Assembly: GCF_026870155.1 (NCBI RefSeq)
Contig: NZ_CP113975.1
Coordinates: forward strand, 1,302,001-1,366,000
Direction of reading: 5' to 3'
Length of the DNA: 64,000 nt
Source: Flavobacterium marginilacus
Lineage (GTDB): Bacteria > Bacteroidota > Bacteroidia > Flavobacteriales > Flavobacteriaceae
Below the pieces are notes generated by a model that saw only the letters and a list, made by a program, of their open reading frames with translations, was not told where the DNA came from and made no database searches. The position numbers were made by a program, and so were the translations under genes. Below are positions 54,412-64,000 of this stretch, piece after piece. How positions within the stretch are numbered: the stretch's first letter is position 1; every line of letters begins with the position of its first letter.

Positions 54412-57400
54412 ATCTCTTCAAACTAAAATGAGCTCTAAATTCTTTACCGTTTTTTCGTGTAACTGTAAACCAGTAATCCGTTGATGGTAAGGGCTGATTA
54501 GAATAATTTCCATCCCAGGAACTATTTTCGGATAATACAGTTATTAATTTCCCATAGCGGTCAAATATTCTAATTCCGGTATTTGGAGCCAGATAAGCAA
54601 AATCAATTGTCCAAGTATCATTAAATCCATCACTGTTTGGAGTAAAGAATTTTGGATAAGGAAGTACTTCAACATAATTGATGCAGTCTCCTGTTGTTGC
54701 CGCAAGTATGTTAATGACAATAGGTATTCTGTCACTTTCACAATTATCTGCGGTTTGTGAAGCATAATATGTAATTCCGTCTGCAAGCAGGGTTGATCCT
54801 GTCAAACTTACTGAAGAAGTGCTGCTGTCATACCATTTTATGTTTTGTCCCATAATGTCAATGTCATTGATTTTTGCATTTTTCTGGATGCAGAATGTCT
54901 GCGGGGAATCAGCAGTAGGACTTTGAGTGTCTTGTATTTTTACGATAATTGGAAATCTGCCGCTTTCGCAATTGTTAAGTGTCTGCGTGGTATAATAGGT
55001 GCCATTCTGCAGGAGCATAGTTGACGATAAAAGATTTCCATTCGCTACAGCATCATACCATTTAACAGCTGTTCCAATGATATTCAGATTGGCAATTGCG
55101 GCATTATCATCAATACAAAACTGCTGACTGCTGTTTCCTGTGGGTTCAGGAGTATCATTTACCTGAATTAAAATTGGAGTTCTGTCACTTTCGCACCCAA
55201 TCGTCTGCGAGGCAAAATAGGTTTTATTGTTTTCTAATAAAGCTGTATTTGGCATAACAGCAGCCGAAGTATTGCTGTCATACCATTTTATATTTTGTCC
55301 GGATATTTGGATAGTACTTAGTGTTGCTTTTTCGCTTTTGCAAAATGCCTGGCTTGCATTTCCAGCTGGAGCAGCAGGCGTATTAACGATAGAAACCGTA
55401 ACGCCGAATCTTGGTCCTTCACAGGAATTAATTGTTTGTGAAGCATAATAGGTTTTGCCATTTTGCAGACTGGCTGTTTGGGCTAATAAAGAGCCGTTGT
55501 TTACAGCGTCATACCATTTTATTGCAGTTCCGGTAACTTGGATATTTGCAATTGTTGGGTTTTGGCTAGAGCAGAAAGTCGGATTAGTATTTCCCGCTGG
55601 AGCCAATGTGTTTTGAATGTTAATGGTTACTGGAGTTCTTTCACTTTCACAGTTATTGATAGTCTGCGAAGCATAATAAATTTTGCCGTTTTGAAGTAGT
55701 ACAGCGGTATTTGGCAAAAGTGTTCCAGCAGTTAATGCATCATACCATTTTATATTTTGACCTGTGGCACTAATTGAATTTAGAGCAGCATTCTGTTGAA
55801 TGCAGAAAGTCTGCGGAGTTGCCGCAGTTGGTTTTGGAGTGAAATTTGTAAAAGGAATTAGGGTAACTGTGGTCGCATTTGAAACACATCCATCATTATT
55901 TTTTACTTTAATAAAATAGGTTTTGGGATCAAGGTTTGGCTGCACTGCATTTGTAGTCCAGCTGACACCGTTATCAAAACTATATTCTGATGCACTGTCT
56001 GTTATTGTAATAGTTCCTTTAAGATTGTTACAATCGGGCTGAGGAGCTGTGAATTTAGGGTTGTTAGGGTAATCTGTTGGTGCATTAATAGTTATAGGTA
56101 CTGGAGAAGACTCGCAGCCACTGCTGTTTTTAACACGAACCTGATAGGCTCCGGCTGCTAAATTACCAGAATTTGGACTGGCTGAATAATTTGCACCATT
56201 ATCAAAACTATATTGATAAGCCGTACTGGTAATTATAATTGAACCAAATGGATTACTGCAGCTAATAGGATGCGTAGCACTCAGCGTTGGAGCAGAAGGA
56301 GCATCTGGAGGTGTATTGATGACTGCTTTATATGCAGCAGAAGCACATCCATTGGTGTATTTTATTCTAATTAAATAAATTCCGGGTGATAAACTGGCTG
56401 TATTGCTTGAACTCCAAGTAGTACCATCATCAAAACTATATTGATTTGCAACAGTCGAAACCATAATGCTGCCTTTCGCGGAATTACAGCCTATCGGGTC
56501 TGTGACAACAACTTGCGGCGCATCAGGAATTACAGGTGCGGCATCTATAGTGACTAGTGTTACCAGAGAAATACAGCCGGAACTATTTTTAATCATTAAA
56601 TTATAGGTTCCCGGTGATAAATTAGATTTTGTATTGGATGTTGCAAATGTGATTCCGTTATCAAAACTGTAAAAAGCGGCTGCGGTATCAAAGGTAATTG
56701 ATCCTGTAAAATTGGTGCAGTTTGGCTGAATGACTTTATAGGCAGGAGCTGGAAGCGGTGATACCGGAGAGATAGTGACTGGAGCGGCATCTGAAACACA
56801 ACCCGCTGCATTTTTAATTTTTATGTAATAAATTCCCGGAGAAAGATCTGTTTTTGTATTTGAAAAAACATAGGTCAATCCATTGTCATAACTATAGGTT
56901 GAAGCATTAGTAGTAATTGTAATGGCACCTTTTGATGAGCTGCAGCTGGGTTGATTAGTGGTGAAATCTGGAGCCGCAATAGTACTTCCGGAACTTAAAT
57001 TGACAACAGCTGCCAATGATTCGCAGCTATATGTATTTGTCTTGATTTTAATAATATAAGTACCAGCTCCTATATTTACTTTTGTTGGGCTTGTAGTCCA
57101 GCTGTTTCCGTCATTGAAACTATAACTTATACCCGGTGTTGTTATGGTTATACTGCCGTCAGTAGCTCCGCAGGATGAAGGCTGGACTATCTGTACAGCG
57201 GGTGCTGCAGGAACAGCGGGAGGATTATTAATATAAGTATAATAACTATTTGAAGTACAGCCTAGAGTGTTTTTTATTAGCATATAATAATAAGAGCCTC
57301 CAGCTAAATTTTTCTTTATAGGATTTGTAGTCCAAGTTGTTCCTCCATCAAAGCTATATTGATCTGCTGTAGAATTTACTATTATAGTTCCTGTCGGAGT

Positions 57401-60400
57401 ACTGCAGGTTGGCTGAATAGTGGAGATATTTGGCGAGGGCAGATAAAATTTGTTTATATATGCATATTGCGAATTTGATTTACAGCCCGTTGTATTTTTA
57501 ATGATGATAGTATAATATGTCAATGTTGGATTTAGTAAAATAGGATTGGTAGTCCAAGTGGTACCTCCGTCAAAACTATATTGGTAAGCAGGAGTAGTGA
57601 CAGTGATGCTTCCTCCATTGCCGCAGCTCGGCTGAACCACTTTTACGTTTGGATTGGGAAGATAATATGGATTGATATATATTGATAGACTTCTAGATAC
57701 ACAGCCGGCTGCATTTTTTATCATTATGTTGTAATAGCCAGAAGTAAGTCCGGAAAGGACTGGGTTTGTTGACCAATTACTGCCATTGTCAAAGCTATAA
57801 GAAGCAGCGACTGTTGCAATAGTAATATTTCCATTGACGCCACAGCTTGGCTGAATTATTGTGAAATCTGGATTAGGTAAATAATACTGCTGCAGGGAAG
57901 CATATGTACTATAAGGATTAGAGGTGCATCCGGCATTGTTTTTTACTATTAAATAATAAGATCCAGTATTTACATTAGTGAATACCGGATTGGTACTCCA
58001 GGTATTTCCTCCGTCTATACTGTATTCTGCTTCTGTTGAAGTAAAGGTTATGCTTCCTCCATTTCCACATGTTGGCTGTGTTATTTTAAAAGTTGGAGCT
58101 GGGAGATAAAAAGGCTGAAAATATACTTGGGTATAGTTAGAAATACAGCCTTGTGTGTTTTTGATTCTTGGGTAATAATATCCCGGCGAAAGATTTGAAA
58201 AAACTGGATTTGTTCCCCAATTGGCTCCGTCTATGCTATAAAAATCAGCAGTAGTATTGATTTTAATACTGCCTTTTGTTTCGCAGGCAGGCTGAGTTAT
58301 AGTAACATTTGGTTTTGCCAAACTTGTGTTATCCATATAAACGGAAATTATATTGGAAGTACAATCCGCCTTTTTTATCATTAAATAGTAATATCCTTGG
58401 GCTAAATTAGTAAAGACATTATTTGTACTCCAAGTAGTACCATAGTCTATACTATAATAATCTGCAGTGGTGCTGAATGTAATATTACCAATATTTCCAC
58501 AGCTTGGATTGGTAACTGTATAATCTGGATCAGGAAGTTTTGGAGAGTTAATTAAAATATTTATATTGTTAGAAATACATCCTAAATTATTTTTTACTGC
58601 AATGTTATAATATGTATAAGTATTAAGATTAGTTAAGGAAGGAGAAGTTCCCCAGGTATAGCCCCCGTCAAAACTATAGAAATCGGCAGCTGTATTTATG
58701 GTTATGCTGCCCGCAGCAGTACAAGTCGGCTGAACTGCTGTATAAGCAGGAGGGGCAATATTTGGATTATTTAAATAAGCATAACTTGGATAAGAGGTAC
58801 AGCCAATATTATTTTTTATCATTATTTGATAACTGCCGGGAGGCAATGATTTTGAATTGAGCGTTGTCCAGGTTGCGCCATTGTCAAAGCTGTAAAAATC
58901 GGATAATGAGTTAATAGTTATTTTTCCGTCTACACCGCAAGTTGGCTGTTCTGTACTGACAACCGGCGAATTCAAGTAAGGCTGATATAAACTAACATAA
59001 GATGTTGAGCTGATACATCCCGCACTGTTTTTTATCTTTATCTGATAGTTTCCAAAAGGTAAAATTTTAACGTTATTACTAGTCCAGGTCACTCCATTAT
59101 CAAAACTATAGGAATCTGCTGCTGTAGTAATCGTAATGCTTCCGTCTTTTCCGCAGACAGGCTGTTCTGTTGTATATTCAGGATAGGAATACTGAAAATC
59201 AGTTAAATAAACATAAGTATAATAAGAAGTACAGCCTATAGCATTTTTTATCCCTAAAGAATAGCTTCCTGTATTTAAATTGTTCATTGTGCTGCTTGTA
59301 ACCCACGTGGTCCCTCCGTCAAAAGTATAAAAATCCGAAACAGTATTGATAGTAATACTTCCCTTTGCAGTACAAGCAGGCTGTGTTATCGTATAAGTGG
59401 GATTTTCCAGTGTATTACTGCTTAGAAGTACATTGTTGGCCGATGAAATACAGCCTTGCAGATCTTTGGTGTGAATTTTATAATTTCCAGGCTGAAGATT
59501 GGTCGCAACAGAATTATTTACCCAAGTTGCACCATCATCAAAACTATAGTATGCAGCAGGAGTTATAATAGTGATGCTGCCAGTATCTCCGCAAAATAGA
59601 GGATTGGTATAATTGTAACTTGGATACAAAGTTGAAGCTGCTGTGATAGTTACACTTTGAGAAAAGGATGTACATCCATTTACAGTTTTTATTTTTACTA
59701 AATAAGTACCAGGATACAAATTATTTTTTGTGTCGTTTGTGCTCCACGTCGCGCCGTCGTCAAAACTATATTGTGATGCTGCTGAAGTTACTTTTATGGT
59801 TCCTGTGGAGGCAAAACAGGAGGGCTGCGTAATCTGCAGGACCGGAGATACAGCAGTTTGACTCGGTTCGATAGTAACACTCGCATCGCTGCCACATCCA
59901 AAAGAATCAGTGACCGTAACAGAATAATCTCCTATTGAGGTTACTGTAATGCTTTGCGTGGTTTCTCCAGTGCTCCATAAATACGAAGCACCTGAAGATG
60001 CAGTCAATATTGTGCTCCCAGAACAGACATTTAAAATACCTGAAATAGTAGCAGTGGGATTTCTAACCTCTAAATCAGCAGAAATTATTTTGTAGCAAGA
60101 GGTATTCTTACTCACTCTGACAAAAATAGAAGCACTTGAACTTGGATAACTTGTAAAATTTGTGATGGCATTCAAGTTGGCCTCCGCATCGTTGTAATTT
60201 TTGAAATAACTAAAATTTAAACCCGCAGTAGAAGCCACTACTGCAGCATTTAATTTAGACAAATCAAAATTTTCACTTCCGTCACGATTTGTATCACATT
60301 GAGAGATCTTTGCAGTCTTTACATCAATCGAACAGCTTGAGGTACAATTCATAAAAGAGATATCCCAGCCAGAATTTGCATCAGGATCTATGGCAGAATT

Positions 60401-61645
60401 AAATGTTGTTCCTGCACAGGAAGTTCCGGAAATATCATAATCTACTTGTACGCCTATATTGTAATTTGCATTAGCAGTATTTGGGAAATCAGAAGCATTC
60501 AGTGTGAAACAAAACTTTTTATTTGTGGTGTCAAGACTTGAGGTAGTTGATGTTGTATAAACAGAAACATTGTTGCTGTTGTAAGCTGTTAAAGTAATTT
60601 TTTTAACGGTTGCAGAAATTCCTCCGGAATTTGGAATAGTATAAGTACCGCAAACTGAAATCGGTAAACTAGGACAGACTTTATTCAAAGGATCAAGTTC
60701 TATAGAACCTTGAAGATTCTCTGCCGAATGTAATAAGCAGATATCATCAACATACATATAGCCGAAATGCCCGCCCAATCCGCATCTTGAAGCCATAAAT
60801 TCAACGGTAAATTCTTCATTATTTGGAATTGATGAAATGTCCAGATATCCAGATTGCCAGTTGGTGGTATATAAGGTAACAAAAGAAGAGGTCTGACTTG
60901 GAACTTTGGAAAAAATGCAGTTTTTTTCATCTCCTACCAGACAAAATTCATTTACAACTACTTTATTTTTATCTAGAATTCTTGCTTTTACAAATGCCTG
61001 ATTGTCAGTATGGCTGTTATCGTATACACTTTGTAATACAGCTTTGTAGTTGAACTTTAGATAATTTTCGTTATTTGTTTTAAACCTTTTGCCTTGAACA
61101 ATAGAACCATAAGTAGAGGAGTTTTCATGATTGATTTTAAGCGCATACTGATCAAATGCTTTAATATCTCCCATATAAGGGTCAACTAAATTTGCAGAAA
61201 CACCAGTTGCCATAATATTCATGTTATTAGGGTTATAGCGATTGATGTAGGAGTCTGCAGTATTGGTAATCGATCGGCATTGTGTCGGGCCGGGAGGATC
61301 GCCTATTGTGTAAAGAAAGTTCTTTAGATAACTGCTTCCGTTTATGGTTTCATATTGCTCAAAACCTCCATTAGTACACATTTCTACCGCCTGAAGTACA
61401 GCTGCAGTTTTTGAAGTCAAGTTTCCCTTTTTTGTATTCCCGTTTACTGTTTTCAAACTCAGTATTTCTGCTTTCTTTTTTTCTTCCCGAATCTTTAAAA
61501 ATTGTTTCTGCTGTTCTAAATCTTGAATCAGATGTCCATTTTTATCTTCAAGTAAATGTTGGGTAGACGAATCTGGATTTGTATTTTGAGAAAGAACTAA
61601 AGTACATTGATGCAGTAAAATAAAAAAAAGTAAAATTCGTTTCAT
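54410..61645 (-). CDS. Giant T9SS type B-sorted adhesin-like protein with internal repeats
   Basis: About 2411 residues from the ATG at 61645 (MKRILLFFILLHQCTLVLSQ signal); 11 more residues are open upstream. After a 300-residue N-terminal part and a possible binding region (SFVTLYTTNWQSGYLDISSI) come 18 copies of a roughly 75-residue beta unit (QPTCG-GSITI-ADFYSFDNGTTW-NL-PGSYxIKN-GCTS). Then come five Ig-like units (QTFC-N-IKWYDA-LQNG-TYYASQT-NCES). The C-terminal T9SS type B sorting domain is YPKFFTPNSDGFNDTWTI to AHFSLKR. It is exported through the type IX system and probably displayed on the surface as an adhesin or matrix protein. Its stop is created at the IS1182 junction. Confidence 0.93.
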   Translation of the reverse strand: MKRILLFFILLHQCTLVLSQNTNPDSSTQHLLEDKNGHLIQDLEQQKQFLKIREEKKKAEILSLKTVNGNTKKGNLTSKTAAVLQAVEMCTNGGFEQYETINGSSYLKNFLYTIGDPPGPTQCRSITNTADSYINRYNPNNMNIMATGVSANLVDPYMGDIKAFDQYALKINHENSSTYGSIVQGKRFKTNNENYLKFNYKAVLQSVYDNSHTDNQAFVKARILDKNKVVVNEFCLVGDEKNCIFSKVPSQTSSFVTLYTTNWQSGYLDISSIPNNEEFTVEFMASRCGLGGHFGYMYVDDICLLHSAENLQGSIELDPLNKVCPSLPISVCGTYTIPNSGGISATVKKITLTAYNSNNVSVYTTSTTSSLDTTNKKFCFTLNASDFPNTANANYNIGVQVDYDISGTSCAGTTFNSAIDPDANSGWDISFMNCTSSCSIDVKTAKISQCDTNRDGSENFDLSKLNAAVVASTAGLNFSYFKNYNDAEANLNAITNFTSYPSSSASIFVRVSKNTSCYKIISADLEVRNPTATISGILNVCSGSTILTASSGASYLWSTGETTQSITVTSIGDYSVTVTDSFGCGSDASVTIEPSQTAVSPVLQITQPSCFASTGTIKVTSAASQYSFDDGATWSTNDTKNNLYPGTYLVKIKTVNGCTSFSQSVTITAASTLYPSYNYTNPLFCGDTGSITIITPAAYYSFDDGATWVNNSVATNLQPGNYKIHTKDLQGCISSANNVLLSSNTLENPTYTITQPACTAKGSITINTVSDFYTFDGGTTWVTSSTMNNLNTGSYSLGIKNAIGCTSYYTYVYLTDFQYSYPEYTTEQPVCGKDGSITITTAADSYSFDNGVTWTSNNVKILPFGNYQIKIKNSAGCISSTSYVSLYQPYLNSPVVSTEQPTCGVDGKITINSLSDFYSFDNGATWTTLNSKSLPPGSYQIMIKNNIGCTSYPSYAYLNNPNIAPPAYTAVQPTCTAAGSITINTAADFYSFDGGYTWGTSPSLTNLNTYTYYNIAVKNNLGCISNNINILINSPKLPDPDYTVTNPSCGNIGNITFSTTADYYSIDYGTTWSTNNVFTNLAQGYYYLMIKKADCTSNIISVYMDNTSLAKPNVTITQPACETKGSIKINTTADFYSIDGANWGTNPVFSNLSPGYYYPRIKNTQGCISNYTQVYFQPFYLPAPTFKITQPTCGNGGSITFTSTEAEYSIDGGNTWSTNPVFTNVNTGSYYLIVKNNAGCTSNPYSTYASLQQYYLPNPDFTIIQPSCGVNGNITIATVAASYSFDNGSNWSTNPVLSGLTSGYYNIMIKNAAGCVSRSLSIYINPYYLPNPNVKVVQPSCGNGGSITVTTPAYQYSFDGGTTWTTNPILLNPTLTYYTIIIKNTTGCKSNSQYAYINKFYLPSPNISTIQPTCSTPTGTIIVNSTADQYSFDGGTTWTTNPIKKNLAGGSYYYMLIKNTLGCTSNSYYTYINNPPAVPAAPAVQIVQPSSCGATDGSITITTPGISYSFNDGNSWTTSPTKVNIGAGTYIIKIKTNTYSCESLAAVVNLSSGSTIAAPDFTTNQPSCSSSKGAITITTNASTYSYDNGLTYVFSNTKTDLSPGIYYIKIKNAAGCVSDAAPVTISPVSPLPAPAYKVIQPNCTNFTGSITFDTAAAFYSFDNGITFATSNTKSNLSPGTYNLMIKNSSGCISLVTLVTIDAAPVIPDAPQVVVTDPIGCNSAKGSIMVSTVANQYSFDDGTTWSSSNTASLSPGIYLIRIKYTNGCASAAYKAVINTPPDAPSAPTLSATHPISCSNPFGSIIITSTAYQYSFDNGANYSASPNSGNLAAGAYQVRVKNSSGCESSPVPITINAPTDYPNNPKFTAPQPDCNNLKGTITITDSASEYSFDNGVSWTTNAVQPNLDPKTYFIKVKNNDGCVSNATTVTLIPFTNFTPKPTAATPQTFCIQQNAALNSISATGQNIKWYDALTAGTLLPNTAVLLQNGKIYYASQTINNCESERTPVTINIQNTLAPAGNTNPTFCSSQNPTIANIQVTGTAIKWYDAVNNGSLLAQTASLQNGKTYYASQTINSCEGPRFGVTVSIVNTPAAPAGNASQAFCKSEKATLSTIQISGQNIKWYDSNTSAAVMPNTALLENNKTYFASQTIGCESDRTPILIQVNDTPEPTGNSSQQFCIDDNAAIANLNIIGTAVKWYDAVANGNLLSSTMLLQNGTYYTTQTLNNCESGRFPIIVKIQDTQSPTADSPQTFCIQKNAKINDIDIMGQNIKWYDSSTSSVSLTGSTLLADGITYYASQTADNCESDRIPIVINILAATTGDCINYVEVLPYPKFFTPNSDGFNDTWTIDFAYLAPNTGIRIFDRYGKLITVLSENSSWDGNYSNQPLPSTDYWFTVTRKNGKEFRAHFSLKR
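54690..55850 (-). repeat. Five tandem Ig-like units in the giant T9SS protein
   Basis: Five coding repeats of about 75 residues, each with QxFC, IKWYDA or IKWYDS, an NG turn and YYASQTxNxCES. They resemble the Ig-like domains often placed just before type B sorting domains. Confidence 0.85.
55855..59860 (-). repeat. Eighteen tandem coding repeats in the giant T9SS protein
   Basis: Counted by eye: 18 units of about 70-78 residues, each centred on YSFDxGxTW with a preceding QPxC and a following GCxS. The two cysteines recur in most copies. DNA of the copies has diverged, so the array is old, but units 9-12 are noticeably closer to one another. Confidence 0.85.
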
Positions 61646-61789
61646 AAGAAAAATTTGGAACCTTACAAATGTAATCAAATGTTTATAAAAAAAAACTAAA
61701 ATTCCGTTTCTAAAGCATAAAAAACACTCCTAAAATCTTTTCCTGAAAAGTCTCCAAATATCCCTTATTTTTGCTGAAAATTTTTTCTC

Positions 61790-63985
61790 TTGAAACCAAA
61801 ACTTTTTCTAATCACCCCGCCTTTTACCCAGCTGAATACACCGTATCCTGCAACTGCGTATATAAAAGGTTTTTTGAATACCAAAAATATTGAATCCGTT
61901 CAGGCGGATTTGGGTATTGATGTGATTTTAAGATTATTTTCAAAAGAAGGATTGCAAAATTTGTTTGCTAACAGCCAACAGCCAACAACCGACAACTGCA
62001 AACGAATACTAGCTTTACAGGACGAATACATCAAAACGATTGATTCGGTTATTGCTTTTTTGCAGGGAAAAAATCCAACTTTGGCACTTCAAATTTGTCA
62101 GGAGGATTTCTTGCCTGAAGCATCTCGTTTTGCTCAGTTGGAAGAATTGGATTGGGCTTTTGGAACAATGGGGACACAGGACAAGGCTAAACATTTGGCA
62201 ACATTGTATCTCGAAGATATTTCGGATTTTATCGTAGAATGTATTGATGATAATTTTGGCTTCAGCCGATATGCGGAACGTCTAGGCCGAAGTGCCAATT
62301 CTTTTGATGAATTGTATCAAGCTTTGCAAAAGGAGCCAACATATATTGACACTATTCTGCTTTCAATTTTAAAAGAAAAAATAGAAAATATTCAGCCGAA
62401 TTTGTTTTTGATTTCGGTTCCTTTCCCCGGGAATTTATATTCGGCTTTCCGCTCTGCGCAATGGGTGAAAAAGCATCATCCAGATATTAAAATTTCGATG
62501 GGCGGCGGTTTCCCAAATACCGAACTGCGTTCATTATCTGATGCAAGAGTTTTTGAATTTTTCGATTATATCACTTTGGATGATGGTGAAACTCCAATCG
62601 AGTTGTTATGCAATTTGGTATCGAATCCCCCTCTTTTGCAGGGGTTAGGGGAGGTTAAAAGAACTTTTCTGCTGGAAGACGGGAAAGTAGTTTATAAAAA
62701 TAATTCCAGGAAGCACGATTATAAACAATCGCAGGTGGGAACGCCCGATTATTCGGATCTGCTTTTGGACAAATACATTTCGGTTATTGAAATTGTGAAT
62801 CCGATGCATCGAATGTGGAGTGACGGACGCTGGAATAAACTCACGATGGCGCATGGCTGTTATTGGGGAAAATGTACTTTCTGCGACATTTCTCTGGATT
62901 ATATAAAAGTGTACGAACCTGTTGCGGCAAGTTTATTGTGTGACCGAATGGAGGAAATGATTGCACAGACAGGTGAAACCGGTTTTCATTTTGTAGACGA
63001 AGCAGCACCGCCTGCTTTGATGCGTGCTTTGGCTCTTGAAATCCTTCGCCGGAAATTATCGGTTACCTGGTGGACAAATATTCGTTTTGAAAAAAGTTTT
63101 ACGGCCGATTTATGTCTGCTGCTAAAAGCTTCGGGCTGTATTGCAGTTTCAGGCGGACTCGAAGTAGCTTCGGACCGATTATTAAACCTAATTGATAAAG
63201 GTGTAACCGTAGAGCAGGTGGCGAAAGTTACCCGAAATTTCACCGAAGCCGATATAATGGTACACGCTTATCTGATGTATGGCTACCCTACACAGACAGT
63301 TCAGGAAACGGTGGACAGCCTCGAAATGGTGCGCCAGTTGTTTGAAGCGGGAGTGCTGCAGTCGGGATTTTGGCATCAGTTTGCCATGACGGCTCACAGT
63401 CCGGTGGGAATGTTTCCAGAGCAGTTTGGAGCAGTAAAAGAAACAGAAGACATTGGAACTTTTGCTAATAATGATATTAATTTTGTGGATTCTACAGGAA
63501 TCGATCACGATAAATTCAGTTTCGGACTTAAGAAATCGCTGTTTAATTACATGCACGGAATCTGTTTTGACTATGAACTGCAGGAGTGGTTCGATTTCAA
63601 AATTCCGAAGACAAAAATAGGTCCCGACTTTATTTTTGATGCACTGCAGGAAGAAGCCAATTTCAATATAAAACCTACAGCCAAAATCGTCTGGCTGGGA
63701 GGAAAACCGTCTGCTGAAACATTTACCAAATCCAAAAAAGGAAACAGCTGGGAAATGCTGGCTTTGACTTTTCATGACAAAAAACAAAGCTTCACTATTC
63801 AGACCAGCAAAGCTGAAGGTGAATGGCTTGCTGAAATGCTTCAGAAACTATCGGTTTCGAATGCTAAAACCTTTTCTTTTCAGGAAGTAAAAAACGATTT
63901 TGAAATCCAATTGGAAGATTTCGAACTATTTTGGTACTCCAAACCAGTGAATGTTTTACGGGAGTTTGGATTATTAGTTTTGTAA
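61790..63985 (+). CDS. B12-binding-type radical SAM protein
   Basis: A 731-residue protein starting at TTG 61790 (MKPKLFLITPPFTQLNTPYP), the usual N-terminus of B12-binding radical SAM proteins; no ATG fits. The N-terminal half is cobalamin-binding-like (LFLISVPFPGNLYSAFRSAQWV, ISMGGGFPNTELR). The radical SAM core has GCYWGKCTFCDIS with cysteines 357, 362 and 365 (spacing C-x4-C-x2-C), HFVDEAAPPALMRAL and GGLEVASDRLL. The reaction is unknown. Two repeat-derived peptides lie at about residues 60-70 and 279-290 (see findings). Confidence 0.9.
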   Translation: MKPKLFLITPPFTQLNTPYPATAYIKGFLNTKNIESVQADLGIDVILRLFSKEGLQNLFANSQQPTTDNCKRILALQDEYIKTIDSVIAFLQGKNPTLALQICQEDFLPEASRFAQLEELDWAFGTMGTQDKAKHLATLYLEDISDFIVECIDDNFGFSRYAERLGRSANSFDELYQALQKEPTYIDTILLSILKEKIENIQPNLFLISVPFPGNLYSAFRSAQWVKKHHPDIKISMGGGFPNTELRSLSDARVFEFFDYITLDDGETPIELLCNLVSNPPLLQGLGEVKRTFLLEDGKVVYKNNSRKHDYKQSQVGTPDYSDLLLDKYISVIEIVNPMHRMWSDGRWNKLTMAHGCYWGKCTFCDISLDYIKVYEPVAASLLCDRMEEMIAQTGETGFHFVDEAAPPALMRALALEILRRKLSVTWWTNIRFEKSFTADLCLLLKASGCIAVSGGLEVASDRLLNLIDKGVTVEQVAKVTRNFTEADIMVHAYLMYGYPTQTVQETVDSLEMVRQLFEAGVLQSGFWHQFAMTAHSPVGMFPEQFGAVKETEDIGTFANNDINFVDSTGIDHDKFSFGLKKSLFNYMHGICFDYELQEWFDFKIPKTKIGPDFIFDALQEEANFNIKPTAKIVWLGGKPSAETFTKSKKGNSWEMLALTFHDKKQSFTIQTSKAEGEWLAEMLQKLSVSNAKTFSFQEVKNDFEIQLEDFELFWYSKPVNVLREFGLLVL

Positions 63986-64000
63986 TTTCTCTTAGAGCCT

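Noticed and set aside
54690..59860. CRISPR-like periodicity
   Set aside because: The repeats are coding, about 210-230 bp apart and diverged, and belong to the T9SS protein.

Overview
The window looks like a chromosomal piece of a Flavobacterium-type member of the Bacteroidota. The grounds are low GC with A/T-rich spacers, almost no Shine-Dalgarno sequences, a SusC/SusD outer-membrane uptake locus with its own ECF sigma and FecR anti-sigma factors, a giant type IX secretion (T9SS, type B) substrate, a BshC bacillithiol enzyme, a DUF4295 protein after L28-L33, and flavobacterial-style dispersed repeats in the spacers. No tRNA, rRNA, CRISPR array or phage was seen.

Layout. 1-7.3 kb: a truncated DUF3810 membrane protein, PepD dipeptidase, and a minus-strand iron-uptake-like group (TonB receptor, PepSY membrane protein, small Cys-containing protein). 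7.4-23 kb: mostly minus-strand housekeeping genes: SecA, PduO-type cobalamin adenosyltransferase, a LolD/MacB-like ATPase, beta-carbonic anhydrase, a methyltransferase, an Omp85-like barrel, an FKBP isomerase, a YafQ-type toxin-antitoxin pair and a Uup-like ABC-F ATPase. An unusual SDR protein at 14.8 kb is on the plus strand. 23.5-31.5 kb: a plus-strand run of glycosyltransferase, 2-oxoacid dehydrogenase E2, DEDDh exonuclease, FAH-family hydrolase, Hpt protein, CinA, L28, L33, DUF4295, FtsY and a small membrane protein. 31.5-37.7 kb: class C serine hydrolase, a small lipoprotein overlapping a DUF721 protein, Ndk, a DUF5009-type acyltransferase and BshC.

37.8-47.3 kb is the main accessory locus: sigma factor, FecR, SusC with an STN signalling domain, SusD, an HExxH zinc lipoprotein and a DUF4302 lipoprotein, all on the minus strand. 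The domain set predicts a substrate-sensing, TonB-driven uptake system with surface processing of an unidentified ligand.

47.5-64 kb is remodelled by mobile DNA. An IS30-family element has cut an sdpI-like gene in two just downstream of its SdpR/ArsR repressor. A frameshifted IS1182-family element lies exactly at the stop codon of a roughly 2400-residue T9SS adhesin-like protein containing 18 plus 5 internal repeats. A B12-binding radical SAM protein closes the window.

The non-coding space is rich in palindromic repeats, two candidate structured elements and clear hairpin terminators. At four places short dispersed-repeat-like sequences appear to lie in frame inside genes. Nothing seen amounts to a clearly new defence or metabolic system. 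The most promising leads are the HExxH/DUF4302 uptake locus, the two structured intergenic elements and the repeat-derived peptides.
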